DNA of 64,000 bases, taken from positions 3,124,501 to 3,188,500 of the forward strand of contig NZ_CP085530.1 in the NCBI RefSeq assembly GCF_020616155.1, written 5' to 3'. Numbering within the stretch: the stretch's first letter is position 1; each line of letters begins with the position of its first letter. The position numbers were made by a program, and so were the translations under genes. A model generated the notes under the pieces. That model had not been told where the DNA came from, did not search any database, and saw nothing but the letters and a program-made list of their open reading frames with translations. Of this stretch, positions 39,559 to 48,285 are shown in pieces. This stretch comes from Vogesella sp. XCS3. GTDB taxonomy: Bacteria; Pseudomonadota; Gammaproteobacteria; Burkholderiales; Chromobacteriaceae.

Positions 39559-40623
39559 CTAGCGCCCGCTGCTGGTAAAGGCCATGCCTTCTTGCTCGCC
39601 GATCGGGCGGGCGTGCAATTGGGCTTCGAATTGCAGCGTGGCGGCGGCCCAGGAGAAGCCTTCCGCCACGCGGCGCACGTGATGACGGTCTAGCGCCAGC
39701 GCCTGCAGGCAGGCGGTTTTCAGGTCGTCGTGCAGGACACCGCCGCCGCTGTCGCCTACCACGTCCAGCGGGCCGGCTACCGGGTAGGCGGCTACCGGCG
39801 TGCCGCAGGCCATGGCTTCCAGCAGCACCAGGCCAAAGGTGTCGGTACGGCTGGGAAACACAAACACATCGGCTGCGCGGTAGATGCGCGCCAGCTCGCC
39901 CTGCGGGAATACACCGGCAAAGTGTACCGCGGGGTAGCGGGCCTGCAGCTCGGCCAGCTGCGGGCCTTCGCCCACTACCCATTTGCTGCCGGGCAGGTCC
40001 AGCTGCAAAAAGGCCTCGATATTCTTTTCTACCGCCACGCGGCCAACGTAGACAAAACGCGGAGGCGCGGTGTCCAGCCGGTCGCGCTCGCCGGGGCTGA
40101 AGGTGGTGGTATCTACGCCGCGGCTCCACAACACGACATTATGAAAACCACGCGCCTTCAGGTCGGCCACGATGGCTGGCGTGGGGGCCATCACTGCTTG
40201 CGCCGCATTGTGGAAGCGGCGTATCCAGGCGTAGCTGATGGCCAGCGGCAGGCGGGTGCGCGCGTGGATGTATTCGGGAAAGCGCGTGTGGTAGGCGGTG
40301 GTAAAAGGTTGGCCGCGGCGGCGGCACCAGCGCCGTGCAGCCATGCCTAGCGGGCCTTCTGTAGCAATGTGCACCGCGTGCGGCGCGAATGCGGCCAACC
40401 TGACCGCCGTCTTGCGGTAGGGGAGCAGCGACAAGCGGATATCCGGGTAGGTCGGGCAGGGCAGGGTAAGAAAGCCATCGCCCTCGTCGTGTTCGCCGCC
40501 TTGTGGCGTGACCATGGCGACCTGGTGGCCCAGCAGGCGCAGCTCGCGTACGGTTTCCACGATGCTGCGTACCACGCCGTTTACCTGCGGGTACCAGGCG
40601 TCGGTAATGATCATGATGCGCAT
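39559..40623 (-). CDS. agt: GT4-family glycosyltransferase, predicted lipid glycosyltransferase (Agt-like)
   Basis: This is a 354-aa GT-B fold glycosyltransferase of family 4. The N-terminal acceptor domain starts MIITDAWYPQVNGVVRS. The donor domain has GRVAVEKNIEAFL and the EX7E-type FGLVLLEAMACGTPVAA. Its start overlaps the stop of the metallophosphoesterase gene by 13 bases, so it is the second gene of an operon. The pairing of a PlcP-type phosphatase with a GT4 enzyme is the known plcP-agt arrangement that makes glycolipids from diacylglycerol during phosphate shortage. A role in other glycolipid or polysaccharide synthesis cannot be excluded. Motif copies lie at 40390 and, imperfectly, near 40308. 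Confidence 0.7.
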   Translation of the reverse strand: MRIMIITDAWYPQVNGVVRSIVETVRELRLLGHQVAMVTPQGGEHDEGDGFLTLPCPTYPDIRLSLLPYRKTAVRLAAFAPHAVHIATEGPLGMAARRWCRRRGQPFTTAYHTRFPEYIHARTRLPLAISYAWIRRFHNAAQAVMAPTPAIVADLKARGFHNVVLWSRGVDTTTFSPGERDRLDTAPPRFVYVGRVAVEKNIEAFLQLDLPGSKWVVGEGPQLAELQARYPAVHFAGVFPQGELARIYRAADVFVFPSRTDTFGLVLLEAMACGTPVAAYPVAGPLDVVGDSGGGVLHDDLKTACLQALALDRHHVRRVAEGFSWAAATLQFEAQLHARPIGEQEGMAFTSSGR

Positions 40624-41432
40624 GTTTCAGCCTCCTCCAGCGTGCCTTCGCGTACCGGCTGGGTCGCGATCATGGCGGCTTCGCTTGCGCTGCTGGCCTG
40701 GCGGGTCCAGTACACCACTTCCAGCCGCCCGTCGGCGTGCTCTACCAGGGCCGACAGGCTTTCCACCCAGTCCCCGCAGTTGCCGTACAGTATGCCGCCG
40801 ATGTCTTTGACTTCGGCCTTGTGGATATGGCCGCAGATCACCCCGTCAAAGCCGCGGCGGCGGGCTTCGTCGGCCAGGATCTGTTCGAAGTCGCTGATGA
40901 AGTTCACCGCGTTCTTGACCTTGTGCTTCAGGTACTGGGATAGCGACCAGTACGGCCGCCCCAGTTTTTGTCGCAGCCAGTTGTAGTAGCGGTTCAGGTG
41001 CAGGATCACCGTGTACAGGCTGTCGCCCACGTAGGCCAGCCATTTCACGTGCTGGATGACGCCGTCGAACTCGTCACCATGGATAACCAGCAAGCGCTTG
41101 CCGTCGGCCGTGAGGTGCTCGGCTTCCTGGCGGATGGCAATGCCGCCGAAATCCAGCCCGCAGTATTGCCGCGCCGCCTCGTCGTGGTTACCGGGTACAT
41201 AAATGACCTGCGTACCCTTGCGCGCCTTGCGCAGCACTTTCTGCACCACATCGTTATGGCTTTGCTTCCAGCCCCAGGACTTTTTCAGTTGCCAGCCATC
41301 GATGATGTCGCCCACCAGATAGAGGGTTTCTGATTCGTGGTGTTTGAGGAAATCCAGCAGGAAGGCGGCCTGGCAGCCGCTGGTGCCCAGGTGGACATCC
41401 GACAGCCAGATAGTGCGGTAGCGTTGGCTCAT
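40611..41432 (-). CDS. plcP: Metallophosphoesterase, PlcP-like (often labelled UDP-2,3-diacylglucosamine diphosphatase)
   Basis: This 273-aa calcineurin-like phosphoesterase has a full set of metal motifs: D12-V-H14, G41-D42, G81-N82-H83-D84, HGDEFD and GHIH. It carries the longer form SDVHLGTSGCQAAFLLDFLK and DWVESLSALVEH typical of rhizobial PlcP-type enzymes rather than the about 240-aa LpxH. PlcP removes the phosphate headgroup from phospholipids to give diacylglycerol under phosphate limitation. The ATG at 41432 follows GGAGCG. The downstream coupled glycosyltransferase and the upstream Pho-box-like repeats support this over an LpxH role. The name remains a prediction. Confidence 0.65.
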   Translation of the reverse strand: MSQRYRTIWLSDVHLGTSGCQAAFLLDFLKHHESETLYLVGDIIDGWQLKKSWGWKQSHNDVVQKVLRKARKGTQVIYVPGNHDEAARQYCGLDFGGIAIRQEAEHLTADGKRLLVIHGDEFDGVIQHVKWLAYVGDSLYTVILHLNRYYNWLRQKLGRPYWSLSQYLKHKVKNAVNFISDFEQILADEARRRGFDGVICGHIHKAEVKDIGGILYGNCGDWVESLSALVEHADGRLEVVYWTRQASSASEAAMIATQPVREGTLEEAETCAS

Positions 41433-41476
41433 GGGGCGCTCCGGCGTAGCAGATAGCGCCATGCTGCGGTGTGCGT

Positions 41477-41516
41477 GTGACAGCAGGATGTGTATCAGGT
41501 GACGGCAGAGTGACAC
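41477..41516 (-). promoter_or_regulatory. Pho-box-like array upstream of plcP-agt
   Basis: Read on the minus strand, 7-base units GTGTCAC (41510-41516), CCGTCAC (41499-41505) and CTGTCAC (41477-41483) are in 11-base phase: starts at offsets 0, 11 and 33. They fit the PhoB repeat CTGTCAT-N4-CTGTCAT. A good -10 at the expected distance is not obvious. The array lies in the 207-base region shared with the divergent eptA. Confidence 0.5.
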
Positions 41517-41639
41517 GTGTGCTGGCACAAGGTGCAGGCAAGCTGCCCTGGCGTAAGCAGGCCTTAAGAAAGGTTTGTTCCACTGGGCCGCTCTTGGGTA
41601 TCCTGCTGCCCTGCCCGCCAGTTACTGAATAAAAGCCAA

Positions 41640-43268
41640 ATGAAGATAAGCCTGTTCCGCCCGCTACGCGCCGAAGTGCTGGCCGTTTGCCTGTCCTTGC
41701 TGCTGGTGTTGTTTTTCAATATACCTTTCTGGCAGCGCCTGTACGGCATTGTCAGCCCGCTGGACGCGCATGGCGTGAAAATGCTGGGCCTGGCTTTTGT
41801 GCTGGTGACCGCCTTTTTCAGTTTGCTATTGCAGCTGCTGGTATGGCCAAAGATAGGCAAGCCCTTGCTGACAGCCTTGCTGCTGACCACGGCGGGCGTG
41901 AGCTACTTCATGAGCCAGTACGGTGTGCTGATCGACATGAATATGGTGCGCAACGCCATGCAGACCGACGGGGCCGAGGTGCGCGACCTGCTTACCGTCA
42001 AGATGGTGCTGACCGTGCTGCTGCTGGGTGGTTTACCCAGCCTGTGGCTGTGGAAAACGCCGGTACTGTATCGCCCGCCCTTGCGCGAGCTGGGTGTGCG
42101 CGTGGTGGCGCTGCTGGTGAGTGCCGGCGTGCTGGTCGCGGTGGCCATGGTGGGCTACCAGGACTTTGCCTCGCTATTCCGTAATAACCGCGAGCTGCGC
42201 TTTGCCCTGACGCCTACCAACTACCTGCAGGCGACCAGCTCGTATATCAAGCGCGTTACCGCCAAGCCCGCCGTGCTGCAAAAGGTAGGCGAGGATGCCA
42301 GCCGCACCGCACCGTGGCCTGCAGGCAGCAAACCGCGTGTGCTGGTGATCGTGGTGGGCGAAACCGCCCGGGCCGACCATTTCTCGCTCAATGGCTACCC
42401 GCGCCAGACCAACCCGCAGCTGGCGCGCATCCCCGGCCTGATCAACTACCCCGATACCTGGTCGTGCGGTACCGAAACCGCGATCTCGGTGCCCTGCATG
42501 TTCTCGGCGCTGCCGCGCGAGAAGTTTGACGCCGACGAGGCCAAGCACCGCGAGAACCTGCTGGATATCCTGCAACGCACCGGTATACAGGTAGCCTGGC
42601 GCGATAATAATTCCGGTTGCAAGGAAGTATGCAACCGCGTGCCGACCGAAATGGTGTTTGGCGATAAAAACCCGGCATTCTGTGCAGATGGCGAGTGTTT
42701 CGACGACATTCTGCTGGATGGCCTGCCGCAGCGGTTGAAGGCGCTCAAGGGCGACGCGGTGATCGTGCTGCACCAGAAAGGCAGCCACGGCCCGGCCTAC
42801 TACAAGCGCTACCCCAAGACATACGAACGCTTCACGCCGGTGTGCCGTACCAGCGAGCTGCAAAAGTGCAGCCGTCAGGACATCATCAACGGCTTTGACA
42901 ACACCATTCTGTACACCGACGCCATCCTGGCCAAAACCATCGCCGCCTTGCAGGCGGAGCCGGCGGTGGCGGGCGGCATGATTTACCTGTCGGACCATGG
43001 CGAGTCGCTGGGCGAGAACAATATGTACCTGCACGCCACGCCGTATCTGGTGGCGCCGGATGCGCAAAAGCATATCCCGATGGTGGCGTGGTTCTCCCCT
43101 GCATGGCAGCAGGCAGCCGGCATGCAGCAGGCTTGCCTGCAGCAGGGCAGCAAGCAGCGCTACAGCCAGGACAACCTGTTTCACAGCGTGCTGGGCCTGA
43201 TGGGCGTGAAAACCGTCTTGTATGAAGCGCCGCTGGACATGTTTGCCACCTGCCGCCGCCCGGGCTGA
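41640..43268 (+). CDS. eptA: Lipid A phosphoethanolamine transferase
   Basis: This is a 542-aa inner-membrane enzyme that moves phosphoethanolamine from phosphatidylethanolamine to lipid A, lowering negative charge and polymyxin binding. Five N-terminal TM helices (to about residue 175) precede a periplasmic sulfatase-fold domain. The nucleophile is T280 in SCGTETAISVPCM. Metal ligands are in VGETARADH and YLSDHGESLGEN. Multiple Cys (for example in NNSGCKEVCNR, FCADGECF and CRTSELQKCS) form the family's disulfides. It is distantly related to MCR proteins, but this appears to be a resident chromosomal copy. It is divergent from plcP-agt. Confidence 0.92.
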   Translation: MKISLFRPLRAEVLAVCLSLLLVLFFNIPFWQRLYGIVSPLDAHGVKMLGLAFVLVTAFFSLLLQLLVWPKIGKPLLTALLLTTAGVSYFMSQYGVLIDMNMVRNAMQTDGAEVRDLLTVKMVLTVLLLGGLPSLWLWKTPVLYRPPLRELGVRVVALLVSAGVLVAVAMVGYQDFASLFRNNRELRFALTPTNYLQATSSYIKRVTAKPAVLQKVGEDASRTAPWPAGSKPRVLVIVVGETARADHFSLNGYPRQTNPQLARIPGLINYPDTWSCGTETAISVPCMFSALPREKFDADEAKHRENLLDILQRTGIQVAWRDNNSGCKEVCNRVPTEMVFGDKNPAFCADGECFDDILLDGLPQRLKALKGDAVIVLHQKGSHGPAYYKRYPKTYERFTPVCRTSELQKCSRQDIINGFDNTILYTDAILAKTIAALQAEPAVAGGMIYLSDHGESLGENNMYLHATPYLVAPDAQKHIPMVAWFSPAWQQAAGMQQACLQQGSKQRYSQDNLFHSVLGLMGVKTVLYEAPLDMFATCRRPG

Positions 43269-43291
43269 GCGCGCCGGCGCACATAAAAAAA

Positions 43292-43314
43292 TGCCCGCCT
43301 GACACAGGCGGGCA
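43292..43314 (-). terminator. Terminator of the sigma-54 regulator gene
   Basis: The 10-bp stem TGCCCGCCTG/CAGGCGGGCA with a 3-base loop is followed on the minus strand by a run of seven T residues. Confidence 0.88.
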
Positions 43315-43337
43315 AACGCAAACTTGGAGGCGTGCCC

Positions 43338-44675
43338 TTACTGCGTAGCATCTACCGTGCCAGCGGCAGCTTGCAGCGCCGCCAGCTTGCGGTACAGCGT
43401 GCGTTCGGTCATACCCAGCGCGGCCGCCAGGCTGGCGCGGTCGCCCGGGTGGCTGGCCAGCGCCCACGCCAGGTAGCGCTGCTCCAGCCCCGCCAGCGGC
43501 AGCAAGGGGCTGTGAAAGTGGCCGTCAGGGTTGGCCGCAGGCGTTGCCAGCGCGTCCAGCCACAGGTGTTCCGGCTGGATGCGGTCGCCGTCGCACAGCA
43601 GGCTGGCGCGCTCCAGCATATTGCGCAGCTCGCGGATATTGCCGGGGAAGGGGTGCTGCAGCAACCCGGCCAGCGCGTCGGGCGATAGTGCCAGCTCGCG
43701 CCCCGGCGCTACCCGCGCCAGCAGCGCCTCGGCTAGCAGCGGGATATCTTCCTGCCGTTCGCGTAGCGGCGGCAGCCGTAGCGGAAACACCGCCAGCCGG
43801 TAGTACAGGTCGGCGCGGAAGCTGCCCTCGCGTACCATCTGCGCCAGGTCGCGGTGGGTGGCGGCAATCACCCGGAAGCGCGCCGGAATGCTGCTGATGC
43901 CGCCCACGCGGCGGAAGGTGCCGGTTTCCAGCAGCCGCAGCAGTTTTACCTGCTGGCTGGGCGGCAGGTCGCCGATTTCGTCCAGAAACAGCGTGCCGCC
44001 GTTGGCCGCTTCCACCAGGCCCTGCTTGCGCTGGGTGGCGCCGGTAAAGGCGCCTTTTTCGTAGCCGAACAGCTCGCTCTCCAGCAGCGTTTCGGTGAGG
44101 CTGGCGCAGTCTACCGCCACAAACGGCCGCGCCGCGCCGCCGCCATCGTGGATGGCGCGCGCCAGGCCTTCCTTGCCGGTACCCGATTCCCCTTGTAACA
44201 GCACGGCCACCCCTGACGGTGCCGCCCGTTGCGCCAGCAGCAGCATGCGGCGAAACGCCGCACTGCGGCCAACCATGCGGTCTGGCACGGCCTGGCTGCT
44301 GGCCAGCGCCAGCGGTTTCATCTTTTCCACAAACAGCAGCGGGTAGCCACTGACATCTGACATAGGTGACAGTTCTACGTCGACGTGTTCATCGCCGTGG
44401 CGGCTGCGGTGGATGTGCAACACGCGCTCGGGTTGGCCGCTTTCCTGCGTGGCTTTCAGCGGGCAGCTTTCGCCTTCCTCGTCGCAGGGGCGGCTGTAGC
44501 CGTGTGATACCGCAAAGCAGGTTCGGCCAACGGCGTCGTCGCCGTAAGCGGCGCGGTAGGCCGGGTTGGCGTGGCGGATGGTGTAGTCGGGAGTAATGAC
44601 GATGCGCGGGTCGGGCACGGCGTCCAGCATGGCGGCGATGGTGGCCAGCGTGGATTGCGGCTGAATGGGTGACAT
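43338..44675 (-). CDS. Sigma-54-dependent transcriptional activator with cysteine-bearing PAS sensor
   Basis: This 445-aa enhancer-binding protein has an N-terminal PAS domain (about residues 10-120) that contains a Cys cluster ([21 protein letters not shown]-x11-C-x6-C-P). The central AAA+ domain has Walker A GESGTGKE, the sigma-54 contact loop GAFTGA, and Walker B ([12 protein letters not shown]). A C-terminal Fis-type helix-turn-helix ends the protein ([21 protein letters not shown]). The Cys cluster suggests sensing of redox, metal or NO; this is inference. The ATG at 44675 has AGGA upstream; 44693 is an alternative. It is divergent from the cyd operon, whose promoter shows a sigma-54 signature. 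Motif copies are at 43531 and 44264. Confidence 0.88.
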   Translation of the reverse strand: MSPIQPQSTLATIAAMLDAVPDPRIVITPDYTIRHANPAYRAAYGDDAVGRTCFAVSHGYSRPCDEEGESCPLKATQESGQPERVLHIHRSRHGDEHVDVELSPMSDVSGYPLLFVEKMKPLALASSQAVPDRMVGRSAAFRRMLLLAQRAAPSGVAVLLQGESGTGKEGLARAIHDGGGAARPFVAVDCASLTETLLESELFGYEKGAFTGATQRKQGLVEAANGGTLFLDEIGDLPPSQQVKLLRLLETGTFRRVGGISSIPARFRVIAATHRDLAQMVREGSFRADLYYRLAVFPLRLPPLRERQEDIPLLAEALLARVAPGRELALSPDALAGLLQHPFPGNIRELRNMLERASLLCDGDRIQPEHLWLDALATPAANPDGHFHSPLLPLAGLEQRYLAWALASHPGDRASLAAALGMTERTLYRKLAALQAAAGTVDATQ

Positions 44676-44697
44676 TATTGTCAGTCCTGACATGACA
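44670..44697. promoter_or_regulatory. Phased TGACA half-sites, predicted enhancer for the sigma-54 activator
   Basis: TGACA (44670), TGTCA (44679), TGACA (44688) and TGACA (44693) occur in 28 bases. The first three alternate in orientation every nine bases, giving two overlapping inverted repeats. They lie 70-100 bases upstream of the -24/-12 element of cydP and overlap the activator's own start codon, so autoregulation is likely. Confidence 0.55.
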
Positions 44698-44756
44698 TGG
44701 TTTGCCCATTATGCCGTCAAAAGCGCACTTCGGGCTGCTTTTCACCTGTTTGCAGC

Positions 44757-44772
44757 AGGCATGCCGTTTGCA
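44757..44772 (+). promoter_or_regulatory. Sigma-54 (-24/-12) promoter of the cyd operon
   Basis: AGGCAT-N5-TTGCA matches TGGCAC-N5-TTGCA with the invariant GG-N10-GC at 44758-44771. Transcription would start near 44784, about 105 bases before the cydP start. The divergent gene encodes a sigma-54 activator. Confidence 0.65.
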
Positions 44773-44786
44773 GTAAGGCGGGCAGG

Positions 44787-44809
44787 CTGCGGCAACGTGT
44801 CACATTCCG
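44787..44809 (+). repeat. 23-base repeat, copy 1
   Basis: CTGCGGCAA followed by CGTGTCACATTCCG. A second copy with 21 of 23 identities lies at 60769-60791, also in non-coding DNA. Function unknown. Confidence 0.5.
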
Positions 44810-44889
44810 TGATGTTGGCCGCATGCGCACACTTTAACCCTGTTGCCGGCATGGTTGGCCGGCGGCTTTTGCTCAGGGAGGGCGGCATC

Positions 44890-45081
44890 TTGTTACCGGA
44901 AGACCGACGCTTACGCCGTGAATTGTTATGGGTGGTGGTGCTGAAACTGGCGGTGCTGTACGCACTGTGGCACGCCTTCATCGCCCCGCAGCGGGTTCAG
45001 GTAGACACGCAAGCCATGGCCAATGCCATGGCTGCGCCGGCGGCTGCCGCCCGTCAATCAGGAGAAGAACATGATCGATAA
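44890..45081 (+). CDS. cydP: Small subunit CydP-like protein of cytochrome bd oxidase
   Basis: This 63-aa protein has one TM helix ([20 protein letters not shown]) following a basic-acidic start [10 protein letters not shown], the pattern of CydP proteins encoded just before cydA in Neisseriales and relatives. The TTG at 44890 is chosen because AGGGAGG lies about eight bases before it; the frame is open further upstream but without family character. Its stop overlaps the cydA start by 11 bases. It is likely a small accessory subunit of the oxidase. Confidence 0.72.
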   Translation: MLPEDRRLRRELLWVVVLKLAVLYALWHAFIAPQRVQVDTQAMANAMAAPAAAARQSGEEHDR

Positions 45082-46624
45082 TGTTGTGGATCTGTCGCGG
45101 CTGCAGTTTGCCGCCACAGCCATGTACCACTTTCTGTTTGTGCCGCTCACACTGGGTATGGTGTGGCTGCTGGTCATTATGGAAACCGTGTGGGTGATGA
45201 CCGGCAAGCAGGTGTACCAGGACATGACCAAGTTCTGGGGCAAGCTGTTCGGCATCAACTTTGCGCTGGGGGTGACCACCGGCATCACCATGGAATTCCA
45301 GTTCGGTACCAACTGGGCGTACTACTCGCACTACGTGGGCGATATTTTCGGCGCCCCGCTGGCCATCGAGGGCCTGATGGCTTTCTTCCTGGAATCCACC
45401 ATGATCGGCCTGTTCTTTTTTGGCTGGGACCGCCTGTCGCGCAAGCAGCATTTACTGGTGACGCTGCTGATGGCGATTGGTACCAACCTGTCGGCGCTGT
45501 GGATTCTCATCGCCAACGGCTGGATGCAAAACCCGGTGGGGGCCGAGTTCAGCTACCACACCATGCGCATGGAAATGACCGACTTCTGGGCGGTGGTGTT
45601 CAACCCGGTGGCGCAGGCCAAGTTCGTGCACACCGTGTCGGCCGGCTACGTTACCGGTGCCATGTTCGTGCTGTCGATTTCCAGCTGGTACCTGCTGCGT
45701 GGCCGTGACGTGGAGTTTGCCAAGAAGAGCTTCCGTATTGCTGCCGCGTTCGGCTTTGCCAGCGTGTGCTCGGTGATCGTGCTGGGCGACGAGTCCGGCT
45801 ATTCGGTAGGCGAATCGCAACAGACCAAGCTGGCAGCCATGGAAGCCATGTGGCACACCGAGCCGGCGCCGGCCGCGTTCAACGTGATTGCCTGGCCCAA
45901 CGAAGCCGAAATGAAGAACGACTGGGCCATCGAAGTGCCATGGGTCATGGGCCTGATCGGCACCCGTTCGGTAAGCAAGGAAATCCCCGGTATCCACGAG
46001 ATCATGGCGGCCAACCGCGTGCGCATCGTGTCCGGCCAGCAGGCAGTGATGGCGCTGGACAAACTGCGCATCAACCGTGGCGATACCGCGGCACAGGTGC
46101 AGCTGAAAGCGCACCAGGCCGACCTGGGCTTTGGCCTGCTGCTGAAGAAATACTCCGCCAACGTGGCGCAAGCCACCCCGGCGATGATAGACGCCGCCGC
46201 GCGCGACACCATCCCGAAAGTAGCGCCGATGTTCTGGAGCTTCCGCATCATGGTGGCGCTGGGCGTGGCCATGCTAGGCCTGTTCGGCTGGGCGCTGTGG
46301 GCGTCGATTCGCGGCAGCTTTGCGGCCAACCGTCGCCTGCTGAAGTTCGCCCTGTACAGCCTGCCGTTGCCGTGGATTGCCTGCGAAGTAGGCTGGTTCG
46401 TGGCCGAGTACGGCCGCCAGCCGTGGACCATCTACGGCGTGCTGCCGACGCGGCTGTCGGTGTCCACCTTGTCTGAAGCGTCGCTGTACGGCTCGCTGGC
46501 CGGTTTTGTCGGCTTCTACACCGTGCTGCTGTGCGTGGAGATGTACCTGATGGTGCGCTTTGCCCGCCAGGGCCCCGGCAGCCTGGGTACCGGCCGCTAC
46601 GCCAACGAAGCCCCCGTTCATTAA
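45071..46624 (+). CDS. cydA: Cytochrome bd ubiquinol oxidase subunit I
   Basis: This 517-aa quinol oxidase subunit carries hemes b558, b595 and d. Heme-ligand His residues are at H20 (ATAMYHFLF) and H187 (KFVHTVSAG). The periplasmic Q-loop region is long, close to the E. coli L type. The enzyme reduces O2 with high affinity and resists NO and sulfide. The ATG at 45071 follows AGGAGAAG; a longer frame starting at 45023 overlaps cydP and is unlikely. A motif copy is at 46321. Confidence 0.96.
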   Translation: MIDNVVDLSRLQFAATAMYHFLFVPLTLGMVWLLVIMETVWVMTGKQVYQDMTKFWGKLFGINFALGVTTGITMEFQFGTNWAYYSHYVGDIFGAPLAIEGLMAFFLESTMIGLFFFGWDRLSRKQHLLVTLLMAIGTNLSALWILIANGWMQNPVGAEFSYHTMRMEMTDFWAVVFNPVAQAKFVHTVSAGYVTGAMFVLSISSWYLLRGRDVEFAKKSFRIAAAFGFASVCSVIVLGDESGYSVGESQQTKLAAMEAMWHTEPAPAAFNVIAWPNEAEMKNDWAIEVPWVMGLIGTRSVSKEIPGIHEIMAANRVRIVSGQQAVMALDKLRINRGDTAAQVQLKAHQADLGFGLLLKKYSANVAQATPAMIDAAARDTIPKVAPMFWSFRIMVALGVAMLGLFGWALWASIRGSFAANRRLLKFALYSLPLPWIACEVGWFVAEYGRQPWTIYGVLPTRLSVSTLSEASLYGSLAGFVGFYTVLLCVEMYLMVRFARQGPGSLGTGRYANEAPVH

Positions 46625-46633
46625 GGAGTCATC

Positions 46634-47773
46634 ATGCTGGATTACACAACCCTGAAAATCATCTGGTGGGTGCTGGTTGGCGTGCTGCTGGTCGGCTTCG
46701 CCATCATGGACGGCCACGACATGGGCGTGGGCACGCTGCTGCCCTTTGTCGGGCAAGACGACGTGGAGCGCCGCGTGGTGATCAATACCGTCGGCCCGCA
46801 CTGGGACGGCAACCAAGTATGGTTCATCACCGGTGGCGGCGCTATCTTTGCCGCCTGGCCGCTGGTGTACGCCACCGCGTTCAGCGGCTTTTACTGGGCC
46901 ATGCTGGCCGTGCTGTGGGCGCTGTTTTTCCGCCCGGTGGGCTTTGATTACCGCAGCAAGATCGACAACCCCGCCTGGCGCAAGGTGTGGGACTGGGGCC
47001 TGTTCATCGGCGGTTTTGTGCCGCCGCTGATCTTCGGCGTGGCTTTCGGCAACCTGTTCCAGGGCGTGCCTTTCCATTTCGATAACAACCTGGTGCCGTA
47101 CTACGAGGGCAGTTTCTGGGCGCTGCTGAACCCGTTTGCCTTGCTGTGCGGCGTGGTGTCCAGCGCCATGATCACTGCCCACGGCGCCATTTACCTGATG
47201 CACCGTACCGAGGGCGATATCCAGGCCCGCGCCGGCCGCGCGCTGCAGGGCAGTGTACTGGTGGCGCTGCTGGGCTTCACTGCGGCGGGTATCTGGCTGG
47301 CCAAGGGCATAGACGGCTACGCCATTACCTCGGTGGTACACACCGGCGCATTGCCAGACCCGCTGGCCAAGACCGTGGCGCGTGAAGCCGGTGTCTGGCT
47401 GGCCAACTACCAGCGCTGGCCGCTCACCAGCTTGCTGCCGCTGTTGGGCTACGCCGGCCTGATCGGTGCCGTGCTGCTGGCCAGGGTTGGCCGCACCTTT
47501 GCCGGCTTCTGGGCCAGCGCGCTGGGGCTCACCGGCATTATCGGCACCGCCGGCATGTCGCTGTTCCCCTTCATCATGCCGTCGTCCAGCCATCTGGCGT
47601 CCAGCCTGACGGTGTGGGACAGCGTGTCCAGCCAGCTGACGCTGGGGTTGATGTTGGGGGCGACCGTGATCTTCATGCCCCTCATCATCCTGTATACGCG
47701 CTGGGCTTACCGCGTGATGGCCGGCAAGGTCACCGCCGCCTATGTGCGCGAAAACAGCCATAGCGCTTACTGA
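46634..47773 (+). CDS. cydB: Cytochrome bd ubiquinol oxidase subunit II
   Basis: This 379-aa integral membrane subunit pairs with CydA. It begins MLDYTTLKIIWWVLVGVLLVGFAIMDGHDMGVGTLLPF and has about nine helices, matching E. coli CydB in length. It follows cydA by nine bases with an AAGGAG site. A motif copy lies at 47487. Confidence 0.96.
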   Translation: MLDYTTLKIIWWVLVGVLLVGFAIMDGHDMGVGTLLPFVGQDDVERRVVINTVGPHWDGNQVWFITGGGAIFAAWPLVYATAFSGFYWAMLAVLWALFFRPVGFDYRSKIDNPAWRKVWDWGLFIGGFVPPLIFGVAFGNLFQGVPFHFDNNLVPYYEGSFWALLNPFALLCGVVSSAMITAHGAIYLMHRTEGDIQARAGRALQGSVLVALLGFTAAGIWLAKGIDGYAITSVVHTGALPDPLAKTVAREAGVWLANYQRWPLTSLLPLLGYAGLIGAVLLARVGRTFAGFWASALGLTGIIGTAGMSLFPFIMPSSSHLASSLTVWDSVSSQLTLGLMLGATVIFMPLIILYTRWAYRVMAGKVTAAYVRENSHSAY

Positions 47774-47783
47774 GGCCGCCGCG

Positions 47784-48134
47784 ATGAAGATAGCCGTGTG
47801 TTGCCAGAACGGGCGCGAGGTGAGCGCCCACCCCGGCAAGTGCACCCGCTTTGTGCTGGTGGACAGCCGCGGGCTGGCGGAACCGCAGCTGCTGTTGCTG
47901 CCGGCCAGCGCCATGCTGCGCCAGGCCAGTTTGCACGGCCACCCGCTGGCCGACTGCCAGGTCATCCTGGCCGCCGGCGGCGGCCAAGGGCTGGCGCAAC
48001 GGTTGGCCGCAGCCGGCATGACGCTGGCGCAAACGCAGGAACGCGAGCCGCTGCTGGCGGTGGCTGCCTGGCTGGCCGGGCAGTGTTTGCCGGTAGTGCA
48101 GCCGGGCAAGCAGCTTTGTCATTCACTGGATTAA
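47784..48134 (+). CDS. NifX/NifB-domain protein in the cyd operon
   Basis: This 116-aa protein has the dinitrogenase iron-molybdenum cofactor-binding fold. It starts MKIAVCCQNGREVSAHPGKCTRF and has a central VILAAGGGQGLAQRLAAAGM. Five Cys are present (C6, C7 and three others), unusually many for the family, and could bind iron or an Fe-S cluster. No nitrogenase genes are visible. Its position between cydB and cydX suggests a role in assembly or iron supply for the oxidase, which is inference. A motif copy at 48003 encodes Arg-Leu-Ala-Ala. Confidence 0.75.
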   Translation: MKIAVCCQNGREVSAHPGKCTRFVLVDSRGLAEPQLLLLPASAMLRQASLHGHPLADCQVILAAGGGQGLAQRLAAAGMTLAQTQEREPLLAVAAWLAGQCLPVVQPGKQLCHSLD

Positions 48135-48159
48135 ACACGCTGGATCGAAAGGAAACATC

Positions 48160-48285
48160 ATGTGGTATTTCGCCTGGGTACTAGGCATCGGCTTTGCGGT
48201 GCTGTTGGGGGTGTTGAACGCGATGTGGGGCGAGTACGAGCAAGACCGCGCCCAGCGCAGTGTGCCGGGGCAGGGCGGTGTCTGA
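48160..48285 (+). CDS. cydX: Cytochrome bd oxidase small subunit CydX
   Basis: This 41-aa one-helix protein starts MWYFAWVLGIGFAVLLGVLNAMWGE, matching the MWYFAWILG signature of CydX, which stabilises the hemes in CydAB. AAAGGAAAC precedes the ATG. Its stop overlaps the GTG start of ybgE. Confidence 0.93.
   Translation: MWYFAWVLGIGFAVLLGVLNAMWGEYEQDRAQRSVPGQGGV

Noticed and set aside
40611..41432. Naming the phosphoesterase lpxH
   Set aside because: Its length, the SDVHLGTSGCQA start and its coupling to a GT4 enzyme fit the PlcP group better; LpxH remains the alternative.
41640..43268. Reading eptA as an acquired mcr gene
   Set aside because: There is no insertion sequence nearby, composition matches the neighbours, and it sits in an apparently resident locus.
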